From contig CANTUQ010000004.1 of NCBI GenBank assembly GCA_947683425.1, positions 29,508,001 to 29,572,000 of the forward strand: 64,000 nucleotides of DNA, written 5' to 3'. The position numbers were made by a program, and so were the translations under genes. The stretch comes from Excoecaria cochinchinensis (Eukaryota > Streptophyta > Magnoliopsida > Malpighiales > Euphorbiaceae). Positions 43,233 through 54,170 of this stretch are shown here, in pieces (within the stretch, counting starts at the first letter, position 1; each line of letters starts with the position of its first letter). The notes below the pieces were generated by a model, which was not told the origin of the DNA, did no database searches, and saw only the letters and a list, made by a program, of their open reading frames with translations.

Positions 43233-43681
43233 ATAAGAATTTTGTCCTCGAAATTCTCACCTGTACTGAACAATTGCGGATATTGAGATCTCATAGTTAA
43301 TTTCGATTCCCAAGTAACATCTTTGACCCCGATGATGTTGCCATAACACTTTAACCAACGGGATCTATTTATTTCTGAGCTGTCTCACTTCTCGAGCCAA
43401 AATTGCCTTCAGTTCCTCATCATATGAATAATCCGGCTGAACCTGTACATCCTGAACTGATAACACATGAGAAGCATCTGATATGTACCGACAAAGTATC
43501 GATACATGGAATGCGTCATGCATCTTGGCTAACTCCTTTGGCAAAGCTAACCGGTAAGCAATTGGACAAACCTTATCCAAAATCTCGTATGGTCCTATAA
43601 ACCTCGGGCTCAATTTCTTCTTTTTGCCAAAATGCAAAACTTTTTGCCATGGTGACACTTTAAGGAACATTTTATCCCTAA
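43233..43681 (-). pseudogene. pol: Integrase C-terminus and chromodomain of element E
   Basis: The minus strand reads RDKMFLKVSPWQKVLHFGKK, LSPRFIGPYEILDKVCPIAYRL, MHDAFHVSILCRYISD and LAREVRQLRNK. After a frameshift and stop come WLKCYGNIIGVKDVTWESK and QYPQLFSTGENFEDKIL. The last part is the chromodomain (VxWxxxxxxxATWE). It would steer integration to marked chromatin. The MITE at 43682-43832 separates this from the integrase core. Confidence 0.88.
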
Positions 43682-43840
43682 TAGGGGTGCTCAAAAATGG
43701 GTTGGGTGGGTTATGATAAAATTTGAATCAAATTTATATAATATATTTTGTGAGATTATGTATAATTCAACTTCATTTTTCTTCTAAAAAAATTTAATTG
43801 TAACCCATCTAACCCATTTTTGAACACCCCTAATCCCTAA
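43674..43840. mobile_element. hAT-type MITE with ATCCCTAA duplication
   Basis: The element is 43682-43832 (151 bp). The ends TAGGGGTGCTCAAAAATGGG and (reverse complement) TAGGGGTGTTCAAAAATGGG are inverted repeats of about 30 bp. The 8-bp flanks ATCCCTAA at 43674-43681 and 43833-43840 are identical. An 8-bp duplication with TAGGGGTG ends indicates the hAT superfamily. It lies in the integrase of element E, between RD and DK, and is therefore younger than E. Confidence 0.96.
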
Positions 43841-44880
43841 CATCAAATTGGATATCTTTCCTCTTTAAATTAGCATAGGACCTTTGTCTGTCTTTGGCCG
43901 CTTTCAAATTTTGTTGAACCACTTTAATCTTTTCCTCGGTATCTTTAACTAATTCCGGCCCAACAAAAGAATTTTTGGTCAGTTCAGTCCAATAAATTGG
44001 AGTACTATATTTCATTCCATATAAAGCCTCATACGGTGCCATTCCGACGCTCATCTGATGACTGTTATTATATGCGAACTCCATCAAAGATACATATCTG
44101 TCCCAACTACCCGAGAAATCCAAAACACAACCCCAAAGCATATCCTCAAGAATCTGAATAACCCTCTCTAACTACCTGTCTGTCTGAGGATGGAAAGCAG
44201 TGTTAAAATTCAGTCGGGTACCCAAAGCAGCTTGCAACTCTTTCCAAAATTTTAATGTAAATCTTGGATCCTGATATGACACAATTGATAACAGAATTCC
44301 GTGTAATCAGACCACCTCATTCACATAAATTTCTGCCAACTTATCTATAGAGTAATTTAGTCGTACAGGTAAGAAATGAGCAGACTTAGTTAACCGGTTG
44401 ACTATTACACAAACTGAATCATGTTTTTGCTGAGTCAAAGGAAACCCTGATATAAAGTCAATAGTGATATTATCCCACTTCCACTAAGGAATGGGTAAAA
44501 GATTGAGCAACCCAGATGGGACTTGGTTCTCAGCCTTTACCTGCTGACATATTAAACACTTAGAAATAAAATCCATAATATCCCTGTTCATTCCGGACCA
44601 CCAGTAAAATTGCTTCAAATCACGATACATCTTTTCACTCTAAGGATGCATAGTGAAAATCGTCGTGTGTGCCTCTAGCAAAAGCTTTTCCTTCACTTCA
44701 TCGTCACTAGGCACACAAACGATTTTTATAACTTAGCACCCCATCCTGAATAGAAAAATCAGTCTGACCCCCACTCTGAACTACTTGCATAACTTACTGC
44801 AATTTCAGGTCATTTCACTGAGCATCAATAATCAATTACTTCAAAGAAGTCCTAGCTCTTAACCGAGCAATCAAATCTCC
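43833..44880 (-). pseudogene. pol: Integrase core of element E
   Basis: The minus strand reads FISKCLICQQVKAENQVPSG (end of the zinc-binding region), then WDNITIDFISGFPLTQ (first D), DSVCVIVNRLTKSAHFLP, SYQDPRFTLKFWKEL (second D), LNFNTAFHPQTDR, stop, LERVIQILEDML (third acidic residue region), FAYNNSHQMSVGMAPYEALY and YANLKRKD. The order and spacing are those of Ty3 integrases. Stops interrupt it at two or more places. Confidence 0.9.
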
Positions 44881-46337
44881 ATCAGAATCAAACCTCTATC
44901 TACCTCGATGCAAAGATAAAGCTGAAATTGACTTCCTACTTAAGGCATCTGCAACCACATTTGCCTTACCCGGGTGGTAGTCTATAATGCAATCATAGTC
45001 CTTAAATAGCTCTAACCATCGTCTCTGCCTGAGATTTAGTTCTTTCTGAGTTAGGAGATACTTTAAACTCTTGTGGTCAGTGAAAATTCGACAAGTTTCC
45101 CCATACAGATAGTGTCGCCAAATCTTGAAAGCGAACACAACTGCGGCCAACTTCAAATCATGCGTCGGGTAATTCTGTTCATGAGACTTCAACTGCCTGG
45201 ACGCAAAGGCTATCACCTTACTATCTTGCATCAATACACATCCAAGCCCAATACCGGATGCATCGCTGTACGTAGTATACTCCTTACCCGAAATGGGTTG
45301 AGTAAGCACAGGAGCCTCTACTAATAAACTCTTTAGCTGATCAAAATTCGCTTGACATTTGTTGGACCACTCAAACTTAACTCTTTTCCGAAGAAGCCTA
45401 GTTAAAGGCGAAGCAATAAACAAAAACCCCTTCATAAACTGCCTATAATATCCAGCTAAACTAAGGAAACTCCTCACTTCTGGCACATTCTTTAGTGGCC
45501 TCCAATCTACAATCGCTTCCACCTTAGATGGATCCACTCGGATACCTTCCGAGGAAACAACATGCCCAAGGAAAGACACCTCTTTCGACCAAAAGTCACA
45601 TTTGCTAAGTTTAGCATAAAGCTGGTGATCTCTCAACACTTGAAGTACCAATCACAAATGTTCCTCATGCTCATTCTCATTTCTCGAATATACCAAAATA
45701 TCATCAATGAACACCACTACAAATTGGTCAAGATAAGGCCTAAACACTCAGTTCATTAGGTCCATAAAAGCCACTGGCGCATTAGTCAATCCAAATGGCA
45801 TCACTAAGAATTCATAGTGGCCATATCGTGTCCTAAAAGCAGTGTTGGCCACATCCACATCCTTAACCCGCAACTGATAATGACCTGACCTCAGAACAAT
45901 CTTGGAAAACACTCCGGCTCCCTAAGCTGATCGAACAAATCCTCTATCCTTGGCAACGGATACTTATTCTTCACAGTAACTTTATTAATCTGCCTGTAGT
46001 CGATACACATCCTTAAGGTGCTGACTTTCTTCTTTACAAATAAAACCGGGGCACCCCATAGAGAAACGCTAGGCCTGATAAAGCCTTTATCCAATAGCTC
46101 CTGTAATGGAGTTTTCAACTCTCTCAATTCCACAGGAGCCATTCGATAAGGAGCTTTAGAAATAGGGGTAATACCTGGCGTAATCTCTATGGAAAGCTCC
46201 ACCTCTCTCTCTGGTGGTAAACCCGACAACTCTTCAGGGAATACATCCACAAACTCCTTAACTATTGGGATATCCTGAATCTTAACTTTACTCCGTCTAG
46301 AATCCAACACCAAAGCCAAAAGTGCCTCACACCCCTT
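44881..46337 (-). pseudogene. pol: Reverse transcriptase and RNase H of element E
   Basis: The minus strand from 46319 reads VFPEELSGLPPEREVELSIEI, YRMAPVELRELKTPLQELLD, LFVKKKVSTLRMCIDYRQIN and KNKYPLPRIEDLFDQL. After a frameshift comes the active-site motif VVFIDDILVYS near 45697-45710 (two aspartates kept), then LGHVVSSEGIRVDPSK, SFLSLAGYYRQFMKGF, and the RNase H motifs YSDASGIGLGCVL, THDLKLAAVVFAFKIWRHYL and FTDHKSLKYL, ending with PGKANVVADALSRK. These copy the RNA genome into DNA. The long open frame at 44896-45651 shows decay is moderate. Confidence 0.95.
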
Positions 46338-46748
46338 TCACAAAAATCGCCTCGCTTGCATTACTGAAATCACATTACCCAAGGAACTAAAACACAACCC
46401 TCTCACAACCACAGGAGACTGACCACTTCTCTTGAACACTACTGTCTTCCTATGACAATCCACTACCGCCCGGTGCATGCACAACCAGTCCATACCCAAA
46501 ATCAAATCAAACTCATAGAATGGCAAACTAATCAAATCCACAGGAAACTCGATACCTTGCATCACAAGAGGACAATTTCTATACACTTTACTCACATTGA
46601 CACTATGCCCTAAGGGGCTGGTCACACAAATCTCATAGTCTAATTGATCCACATTAGACAACTTAGAACACAAATATGAGTGTGTGGACCTAGGGTTTAT
46701 TAGAGCATACAATTCAGTGTCAAAGAGTAGGAACTTACCCGCAATCAC
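46338..46748 (-). pseudogene. pol: Aspartic protease of element E
   Basis: Reads FDTELYALINPRSTHSYLCS, VTSPLGHSVNVSKVYRNC, EFDLILGMDWLCMHRAVVDC and KTVVFKRSGQSPVV. The family active site is ALIDxGSTHSF. Here N replaces the catalytic D and R replaces G, so it would be inactive. The ILGMDWL fold motif is intact. Around 46731-46740 the gag-protease junction contains GGGTAAGTTC, a donor-like string also found where the gag frames of both gag-only elements end. Confidence 0.88.
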
Positions 46749-47980
46749 TTCAGGTGCATCTTGCTCCTCTCGAGCTCTTATAGTGTAAGCTCTCGCTGGT
46801 GCAACTGGTGGGCGATCAACAGATTCAGATGAAGCACCTTCTCTAGTTTGGCCACCACGACCTCGACCTCTTCAACGACCTTGACTGGCTTGAGGGGCAT
46901 TAGACACTGCTGGACTAGCTTCTTGCCTCCCTTGCACATTATCAGACAAATTCGGATAGTTGGCCAAGAAGTGATCTGTGCTGCGACACCTAAAGCAGCC
47001 ACTTGTCAACCATCAACATTCACCCCGATGGTGCTTACTACAATGAGAGCACTCTGTCACTACATCACCTCGGCCACTAGAACCTCCTCTACTAGTACTA
47101 GAACCCTAAGAAGACCCTTGTCTTTTACCTCTAGAAATAGGGCTAGGAGCAGACTCATATGGGGATTTCCCTTGGAAACCTCTAGACCTCTTCCCAGAAG
47201 ATGAACCTCCACGAGAAGTATTTCTCTTCTGTACTCTATCCCTTAAAATCGCCTCTGAGCATTCTGCTCACAAAGCTACTTGTACAATCTAATAAAAACT
47301 AACCGCCAGGGCACTCATCAATGATATCAACATTGCCCTCAAAGTCTCATTCAGGCTCGCTTCAAAGTGCTGATATCAAAAATCTTCTACAAGAACTCAC
47401 AGAGGCGCATACTTGCTAAGCCGGTTAAACTCCTTCTCATAGTCGACTACTGACAATGCCCTCTGCTTGAAACTTAAAAATTGTGCCCATCTAGATTCCT
47501 TATATGCCCAAGTCACATACTTACTTTAAAATTCCCGTTCGAAGAACTCCCATGTGACTGGGTTGGGCAACTGAGGTTGACTCAGAACCAATCTCCACCA
47601 TTTGTAGGCGGGACCTAGTAAGAGCAAAACCGCACATTCCACTTGCCTATTCATAGGACAACGAATCTCTTCCAAAACCCTCTTAACTTTCTCAATCCAT
47701 AACTCTGCCTTGTCGGACTCGTCCAAAATGGTCAATTAAAATCCTCAGCTCTAGACTTCCTCACACTCTCAATCGGAGCTCTCAGGGCTGTCACCCTCTC
47801 TAAGACTCGAGCCATATCCTGAGATATCTTTAACATAGCCTCAAAAGGCATGGTTGGAGCCTCGGGTTGCATCCTAGCTGGTTAAGTAAGACCAGACACA
47901 GATGGATCTTGATCTTGGGGATTTGCACTTTCTGCTGATCCCTCGAGGGATGTGCGCGCAGACTCTATCTAACAACAAAA
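46749..47980 (-). pseudogene. gag: gag of element E
   Basis: The start codon position reads ATA (IESARTSLEGSAESANP where relatives have MES), so initiation is lost. The gag domain follows: AELWIEKVKRVLEEIRCPMNR, LLLGPAYKWWRLVLSQP, VTWEFFEREF, stop, KYVTWAYKESRWAQFL, VVDYEKEFNRLSKYAP. The knuckle reads CFRCRSTDHFLANY. Its last cysteine is tyrosine, as in TR-GAG1. At least four in-frame stops are present. Confidence 0.9.
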
Positions 47981-48058
47981 CACAAAGATATCTACATCAG
48001 GACAACACAATCCTAGACAAAATTCTATTCTACAGTCGTCCAGAAAAGACAAAACCTC

Positions 48059-48071
48059 GCTCTAATACCAA
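48059..48071 (-). promoter_or_regulatory. Primer binding site of element E
   Basis: The minus strand reads TTGGTATTAGAGCG, six bases after the LTR end. It is the initiator-Met type with one transition. Confidence 0.8.
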
Positions 48072-48474
48072 TAAAATTGTAACACCCCATACCTGTACAT
48101 AGGGGAGGTCACCCGCAAGGGGAAGTGAGTACCCGCATAGATAAAGGTGCCACTAAGCAAAACAAGACATACATAACAAAACTGAGCAATACGAACAATA
48201 AGATATAAAGTAAATTAAGACTTCAGAACTCAAATGCTGGGCTAACAGAAAAACTTAAATCTTCATTCATATAATAAAGTATTCTTCAGAAAAGAGGGGT
48301 ACAACTGCCTAACAGAAATTACATAATTGAAGGTATTACAAAATCATATAAATTATAAAAGATTTACATCAGAGTAATCAAAACCCAAAAATACAAGGCA
48401 CCAAAAATCTCTCTAATGTGTTGGCTCTGATGGGCTGCGGATCGGACTCCCAAAAACTCTGACAGCTTCCACAC

Positions 48475-48565
48475 CTACACGGATGAAATACCCGTGCTAA
48501 ATGATAATGCTTAGTGGGAAAAACAAAAGATGAACGACCACTCACAGTGGCCGTCAAAGCAAAAC
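48475..48565 (-). promoter_or_regulatory. Three-hairpin module in the E 5' LTR
   Basis: Minus strand: stem 1 is ACGGCCACT, GTG, AGTGGTCGT. Stem 2 is CCCACTAAGCATTATCATTTAG. Stem 3 is GCACGGG, TATTTCATCC, GTG, with partial pairing. Confidence 0.6.
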
Positions 48566-49084
48566 ACATACATATGGCACACACAGAGGTATGCATAACT
48601 CCATAGAAAAACACTTCACTTATCATGCCTTAATCACAAGAGTTCCTTAACATACATACTTTCATAATTCATCACAAAATAAAATCACATTCAGAAGAGA
48701 ATTAAGGTTGTGCCTGCAAACTCAGAGTAGCGGATAACGAGTAATCACATTAGTACCCGTGGGTACGAACAAAAATAACTTCTTTCGTTTTCCATTCAAA
48801 AATATTTTCACATTCGGGGGATCTTAAACAAGATCCATACATCAGGATCGCGAGGACCTAAATGGTGACCTAATCAGGGTCCAGAACACTAAAGGGGTTG
48901 CAGCTTACAGAACTTTATAGGCATGCCTATCTATCCACTAACTTGACTCTTGCAAGCTAGGTGTAACTCAACACATTGAACATATATTGAACATATTGAA
49001 TAACATAACAATTCATACATAAGTGCAATTGCAATGTATGAGTGAATAATCTTGCAAAATGGCATAAAACAAATAACATAGAAG

Positions 49085-49355
49085 AATAGGGGATAGTCAC
49101 GCTCGCTACAGAGGCAAAATTCGCCCACTGTCGCATTTACTACAGCCTCCACGCTCGCATGAGGAATGGATGACAGGCCTCTGTCGCGCTCACGACAAAG
49201 GGCGAGGAAGATCACTGTTACGAAAGCACGCTCGCGGTAGCAACCAGCCCGAAAGTTGTTCGGCAACCAAGCTCTCTATCGCGCTCGCGATAGAGATGCT
49301 TGCAGCAAGGATTTTGGGTGATCGAGCTCTGTCGCGCTCGCGGCAGAGTCGGGTT
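49085..49355. repeat. CG-dyad block in the E 5' LTR
   Basis: Units CTGTCGCGCTCACGACA, CTATCGCGCTCGCGATAG and CTGTCGCGCTCGCGGCAG, among decayed ones. One tandem unit fewer than in 42000-42290. Confidence 0.85.
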
Positions 49356-50288
49356 TCCAGTATCTCAAGTTGATCTGCAAAAAATCTTCACAACCCCAAT
49401 CCGTCCCAACGTGCGATTCATCTAATCAACTTCAACATAATCCTCATCAAGCATTTAAAATGTAAAATACAACATAAACCCATGTTTTATGCTAATTAAC
49501 ATGCATTAAAGCATCAAAATAACAATTCAAACAACAAATCCACAAACCCAGAAAATTTGTCCAAAACCATCTCAAATCATACCCAAACTCAATTTCACTT
49601 CCCAAATCAACAATACCACTTTAAATTAACAACATACACTTCAATTAAGCATACTTGAACACCATTTCACACCCAATTTCCAGAAATTGAAGTATTAATC
49701 CAAAGATAGAGAAATTATTGAAAAATAAGCAAATTCCAAAACCTCAAAACCCAAGCTCCTCAATCGTTAATTGGCGGCACTACTACAGGCAATCTCCTTC
49801 CCCTTAGGATCTCTAGAAGGAATCTCAACTACAACAAGCCAAAACACACAAAAGCTCAAGTAGAGCCACAAAGCCACATAACCTAATGTGAAAGAAAGAA
49901 GAAAAGAAGAAGAAGAAGAATACTTACACAAGCTCTGATATTTGCCAATACCCACCAAGAATCACAGCATAAAGGGGAAGAGAGTGAGCAAAGAGGAGAA
50001 ACAAGGGTTAGCTAAGGCAAAGAAATGGGAGGGGAGAGGAGGAACGGGAAAATCTGTTCTTCCCTCTCTCTCTCATTCTCTTTTTAATTAAGTCAACACA
50101 TCCCACTCTCCTTCTTCTCTCTCCTCCACATGTCACTATCTTGTGGTGGGTCTTGACAGCTCACACTCTAATCCTTCTCTTCCTCACAACACCCAAACAA
50201 ATCATAAAAAATAAAACATACAAATATACCCTTAAAACTCAAACACACACATGCTCAAAACTACTGGGGTGGGAATCGGAGTGTTACA

Positions 50289-50640
50289 GTGAAAATCCAC
50301 AAGGGATGCACTACATTTAAAATAATGACTTTCGATGCTAGGAGCGATAAGGCGGCATTGCTTTGGATGGGATCCCTTCAGGCAGATAGTGCATAATGCA
50401 GAGCCGAAGTTAGAATCATGGGGGCAAAGTGCTATACAGCTCATAGCAAAAGGCGTATGCTCATTAACCGGGGGGTAAAGATGCACACCGGACTGTTCTA
50501 TTTGAAAAGATTATAAGACAGAATTCCTAAGCCACTTCTAGATCCTTGAGGGCATCAGACAGTATGGGCAGCCGAGTCCTACCCTCAATGAATTCCTTAA
50601 CCACCTAGGACATGGCCTATCCATTTTTGCTTTGCAAACA
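50289..50640 (-). pseudogene. Antisense PMD-gene relic in O3
   Basis: The minus strand near 50600 reads VVKEFIEGRTRLPILSDA, which aligns with VVFKELIGDYRLFDIVDG of the PMD gene at 55009-55060. The intron homology lies on the other side of element E (40918-40980). Order and strand fit one gene running antisense to O3. It is too decayed for a full reading. Confidence 0.5.
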
Positions 50641-51075
50641 TTTGCATACAATATCTCATGCGCATCAGACATGTACGATCCTTTGTATATTTGCATAAGT
50701 TTTTGCATCTCATGTGCATCCCACAAGTACAATCTTTTGCATATATCTTTGCATACATCGTTCTAGGCATACATGTTGCCCCACATGCATTCACACGTAT
50801 GATCCCTTACATATATCTCGCATATGCAATTTTTGCACTTATCCAGTGTTCATATTCCATGCATATATATCATACATTTCGTGTACAGAGTTTCTACATA
50901 CATAAGACAAATGTAGGTCTTTGTACATGTTTCGCGCACATAGCTTCACGTATACATCACATGCGTATAATTTGCACATGGTCCTTTGTGCATGTTTCTT
51001 GTATATAGCCTCGTGTATATATTTTACACATACATACACAATCTCTTATATATATTCTTGTGCACATAGTTTTGC
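50636..51075. repeat. Imperfect tandem repeat of GCATACATGT-type units in O3
   Basis: About seven diverged units of roughly 55-70 bp built from GTACGATCCTTTGTATAT, TTGCATACAT and CACATGCAT words. Frames through it give repeated Tyr/His/Cys-rich peptides on both strands, as expected from a tandem repeat. Confidence 0.75.
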
Positions 51076-51219
51076 ACGAAAAGTCCAAATAAAGGCCACA
51101 CGCGCAAAAGCTGATCAAGGATAGCTTCAGCTCAATATTAGCACTCACCCGTGCTGGGAGAACTAAGTCAAGATGAAGTCTATATAGGTCTTTTCAATGA
51201 GAAGGCGGTGCCGAATGGT

Positions 51220-51640
51220 TCTTCATCAACTCAATCCAGGAGGATGACATCTACATTTTGTAAGTCTGAGATGACTCGGTGCAATCCAAGAGGACATTGT
51301 CTGCATTTTGTAAGTCTGAGATGACTCAGTGCAATCTAGGAGGATGATGTCAGCATTTTGTAAGTCTGAGATGACTCGGTTCAATCCAGGAGGATGATGT
51401 CTGCATTTTGTAAGTCTGAGATGACTTAGTACAATCCAAAAGGATAACAATCACAGTATGGTTGGGATAATAGCTCAGTGAATTCTAAGATGTTCATGCT
51501 TTGTAGTCTATTTAACAGCTCGGTGCAATCCAAGAGGATAACAATCACTGTATGGTCGGGATAATGACTTGGTGAGATTCAAGAACGACCGCATTTTGTA
51601 GTCTTGTCAGCGATTCAATGTAATCCAAGAGGATATTCAT
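51220..51640. repeat. 50-bp tandem array in the O3 3' untranslated region
   Basis: Four regular units start at 51220, 51270, 51320 and 51370, each with GATGACTCGGTGCAATCCA and TGCATTTTGTAAGTCTGA. Diverged units follow to about 51640 (GCAATCCAAGAGGATAACAA). It is placed like the repeat of O1, just before the polypurine tract and 3' LTR. Confidence 0.92.
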
Positions 51641-51919
51641 GATACAAATCACAATACTGTTCTCTAGGGAACAATCAGCTCTTCAGGGCACATCCATCTG
51701 GCATCAGTCCAACTGGAATGTAACACGCCAATAAGGCGACGTCAATTAGCCACCAAGAGAGTAACTTAACATGTGAACAAACTGGCGTTAGTCAAACCCG
51801 TCATAACTCCATCAACACAGCAGGAAGGTAGCAGCCTCAGGTACGCCCATCTTTCCTTTTCTCTGAATTTTGGCTCACTTAGGCACCCATGCACTAGCTT
51901 TCCCAAAATTGGTGGTAAC
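51641..51919 (+). promoter_or_regulatory. End of O3 internal region with polypurine tract
   Basis: Non-coding. It ends CCCAAAATTGGTGGTAAC at 51902-51919, homologous to the O1 tract, directly before the 3' LTR. Confidence 0.65.
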
Positions 51920-52114
51920 TATAGACACCGGATCCTGAGGCAGCCCAGATCATGGTTACCTAATGATGAAATTAGATGCCTGTTCACAGGAAAAAAGGTT
52001 GGAAGTGATGGTTTCCTTCTCAAAATTTACTTTTTAGAAATAAAAAATAAAAATAAAAAAAGAAGGTTGGAAGTTATAGTTTTTTGTCAAAAAGTTTTGA
52101 TTTAAAAAAAATTA

Positions 52115-52275
52115 GGCATTTTCAGCCGCCGGCGAGCGAGGGCAAGCCTGCCTCGTACACCCGTCGCAGTACGAACGGGCGTCATTCGATCACATGAGGG
52201 CGTCCCTCGCCCGCCCGCCAGTCGCAGCGTGCGTGCAGGCAGCCCGTCGTTTGCCTCTTTCACCTGCCCAATGCC
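52115..52275. repeat. GC-rich block of the O3 3' LTR
   Basis: Contains CCGGCGAGCGAGGGC, ACGGGCGTCATTCGATCAC and GAGGGCGTCCCTCGCC. The second phrase is shared with the O1 LTR (ACGGGCGTCATTCGAACAA), while the partner block at 39950-40145 is very different. Confidence 0.6.
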
Positions 52276-52955
52276 CCCCGGTGTTTTTTAGGCCAAAATA
52301 CAGTTTTTTCATCAATTTTTTTGTGGAATTTAATTTTAAAACGTTTACTTTTTGGCTTTTAAGATTCATCAAAATTTTTTTTTTCTGTTTCAAAGGAGAA
52401 TTAAATTGATTTAATGGCTTTCTAAAAACTAATTTTATTTTGGGATATAAAAAGATTTTTTTTGGTGAAAAAAAGGGGGATTTTTCTTAGGCAAAATTTT
52501 CTTCTTTTCTTCTTCTACAAGAGAATTCTTCTAAGGTTCCAAGTGGTTTTTTTTGTCAATAAAAAAATAATTCTTGAGACAAAAAAATAATTTTTTATTC
52601 TTGAAAATTTTCTTCTTTTTTTAAACAATTTTTCTTGAGACAAAAAATATTTCGTTGTTCTTGACATCCAAATTTTCTTCTATATTTTTTATTTTTCTAA
52701 TCTTATTTTTGAGAATTAAGACAAGAAAATCAATCATTTTCCTTCATTCTTCAAATCTAATTCTAAGAGTAAATATTCTCAGTTCGATTTGGTATTTTAT
52801 TTTTTATTATTATTATTTATTTATAATCAATTAATCACCATGTAAATTTTTAGATCTATTATTTATTTTTTTTATGTAATTTTAGTCATAGATATAACAT
52901 TCTTTAACATATTTTATTTTATTTTATTCTTTTTATTTATTTGATTATTCATACG

Positions 52956-52960
<5 letters not shown>

Positions 52961-53021
<61 letters not shown>

Positions 53022-53022
53022 T
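52961..53022. repeat. (ATT)n microsatellite
   Basis: About 60 bp of TTA/ATT triplets inside the O3 3' LTR. Confidence 0.96.
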
Positions 53023-54161
53023 ATGTTTTTATGCATGTTGATTTATTAATATGTTAATTTATTTATTTCACTATGTCATTTAATTTATTTGTCACTTATA
53101 ATGCATTTTATTTCATTTTGTTATTTATTTTAATTCATCTTTATTATTTTATTTGTTTAATTGATTTTTTTTTATCTAATTACTAACATAAAATTTATTT
53201 GTGTTTGTTTTTTTTATTTCAATGCTTAATTTTTTTTTTTTATGTTTGAGCACCCTTGCGAGCAAATGAGGAAATTTAGGAAGTTTATTTTGGTTGATGT
53301 AATATCTTTATTTTGCTTGTAATTAATTTGTCATGTAATTTGTAATAAATCTATATTATTTTATGCACGTTAAAAAGAAAATCACATAAAAATATTTTTA
53401 TTTATGAATTTGAATTTTTCTTAATAAAATAGGACCAATGTCCTAATTTTTAACCAATAAATCACATTTAAAAAAAAGAGTTAATTTTATTAAAATGGAA
53501 TCACTCATCGCTGTTTTCTCAATATTCTCTAAAAAAATAACTCTTCGATTTTCTAAGTGAACATGGAGGAACCAATGTTCCTATTCTAAATAAAGATTCC
53601 GATTTATGTATGCTTATTTATTCATTTGATTTTGTCATTTATTTATTTATTTTAATTTTTTATTTTGGGGGATTGTATTTTTTGTCCCAATTTATTTATT
53701 TTTGTTTGTTTTAATTTGGGGGATTGTATTTTTGTCCCAATTTCATTTCATAATGTGTTTTGTATTTTACTTTTTTACTGCTTCCCTTGTTGATTGAATT
53801 CGTGTTTTAATTTTAATGCATGATGTGTGAGACGAGAAATGAAAATTTAATAATTAAAAACTCATTTATAATTAACTAAGATATTAATAAGAGTAAAGTT
53901 CTGAACTACTCTCTGGTTTAGACCCTGAGGTTAGACGAACTTTCCCAATTTCTTGTAAATTGGGTGGCAACTCCAAAATACCTAAAAGGTGCCTAAAGGT
54001 TTCATGGGATTAGATGAAGTTTCCCAATTTTTTATTAGGTAGGGATTCCAAAATATCTTATGTTGCCCAAGATCAAAAGATGCGAACCCTCTTGGGCCCT
54101 AAATGCAGGCATACCAGGAAATGATCTGGTTCGGCACGCGTCACACCAGCGATGAACCATC

Positions 54162-54170
54162 CTTTTATAG
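54162..54170 (-). promoter_or_regulatory. TATA box of the O1 ATHILA-ORF1-like gene
   Basis: The minus strand reads CCTATAAAAGG, a good plant TATA box, 12 bp from the O3 insertion point. The natural downstream sequence is the pyrimidine-rich leader at 39742 and below. Confidence 0.6.

Larger units (their letters stand above)
48078..50288 (-). mobile_element. 5' LTR of element E
   Basis: 2211 bp, starting at 50288 (minus, TGTAACACTCCG) and ending GGTATGGGGTGTTACA at 48078. Layout as in the 3' LTR, with hairpin module near 48475-48565, hairpin array near 48815-48885 and CG-dyad block 49085-49355. The two LTRs differ by scattered transitions and by dyad units, so the insertion is not recent. Confidence 0.95.
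40979..50293 (-). mobile_element. Element E: near-complete Tekay-clade Ty3 chromovirus
   Basis: The element proper is 40984-50288 (9305 bp), minus strand. Parts: 5' LTR 50288-48078 (2211 bp), primer site 48071-48059, gag, protease, reverse transcriptase, RNase H, integrase with chromodomain, polypurine tract 43232-43219, and 3' LTR 43218-40984 (2235 bp). Flanks GTAAA (40979-40983) and GTGAA (50289-50293) match at four of five bases. The gene order with a C-terminal chromodomain marks the Tekay/Del clade. Many stops and frameshifts show it is old and inactive. Confidence 0.95.
51920..54145 (+). mobile_element. 3' LTR of O3
   Basis: 2226 bp, from TATAGACACCGGATCC (TG changed to TA) to GGCACGCGTCACA. 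Layout: GC-rich block 52115-52275, a TATA-like GATATAAAAAG at 52445, T-rich leader, AT-rich body with an ATT microsatellite, and the family end phrase TTTCCCAATTTCTTGTAAATTG. It is the only complete LTR of this family in the window. Confidence 0.88.
39738..54150 (+). mobile_element. Ogre/Tat-type element O3, internally deleted, with element E nested
   Basis: The element proper is 39743-54145, starting TGTAGACACCGGGTCCCG and ending GGCACGCGTCACA. Flanks are CCAGT (39738-39742) and CCAGC (54146-54150), four of five matching. The 5' LTR is cut off after about 660 bp and fused to 3' internal sequence. Gag and pol are gone. The internal remainder (about 40406-40983 and 50289-51919) holds an antisense relic of a PMD gene, short repeats, a 50-bp tandem array and the polypurine tract before the full 3' LTR. 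Confidence 0.82.

Noticed and set aside
50538..51148. Cys/His/Tyr-rich proteins on both strands
   Set aside because: They follow the 55-70 bp tandem repeat and appear on both strands at once. No conserved start or domain is seen.
51220..51640. CRISPR-like spacing of repeats
   Set aside because: The units are contiguous 50-bp tandem copies without unique spacers, in a plant retroelement; no cas-like genes are present.
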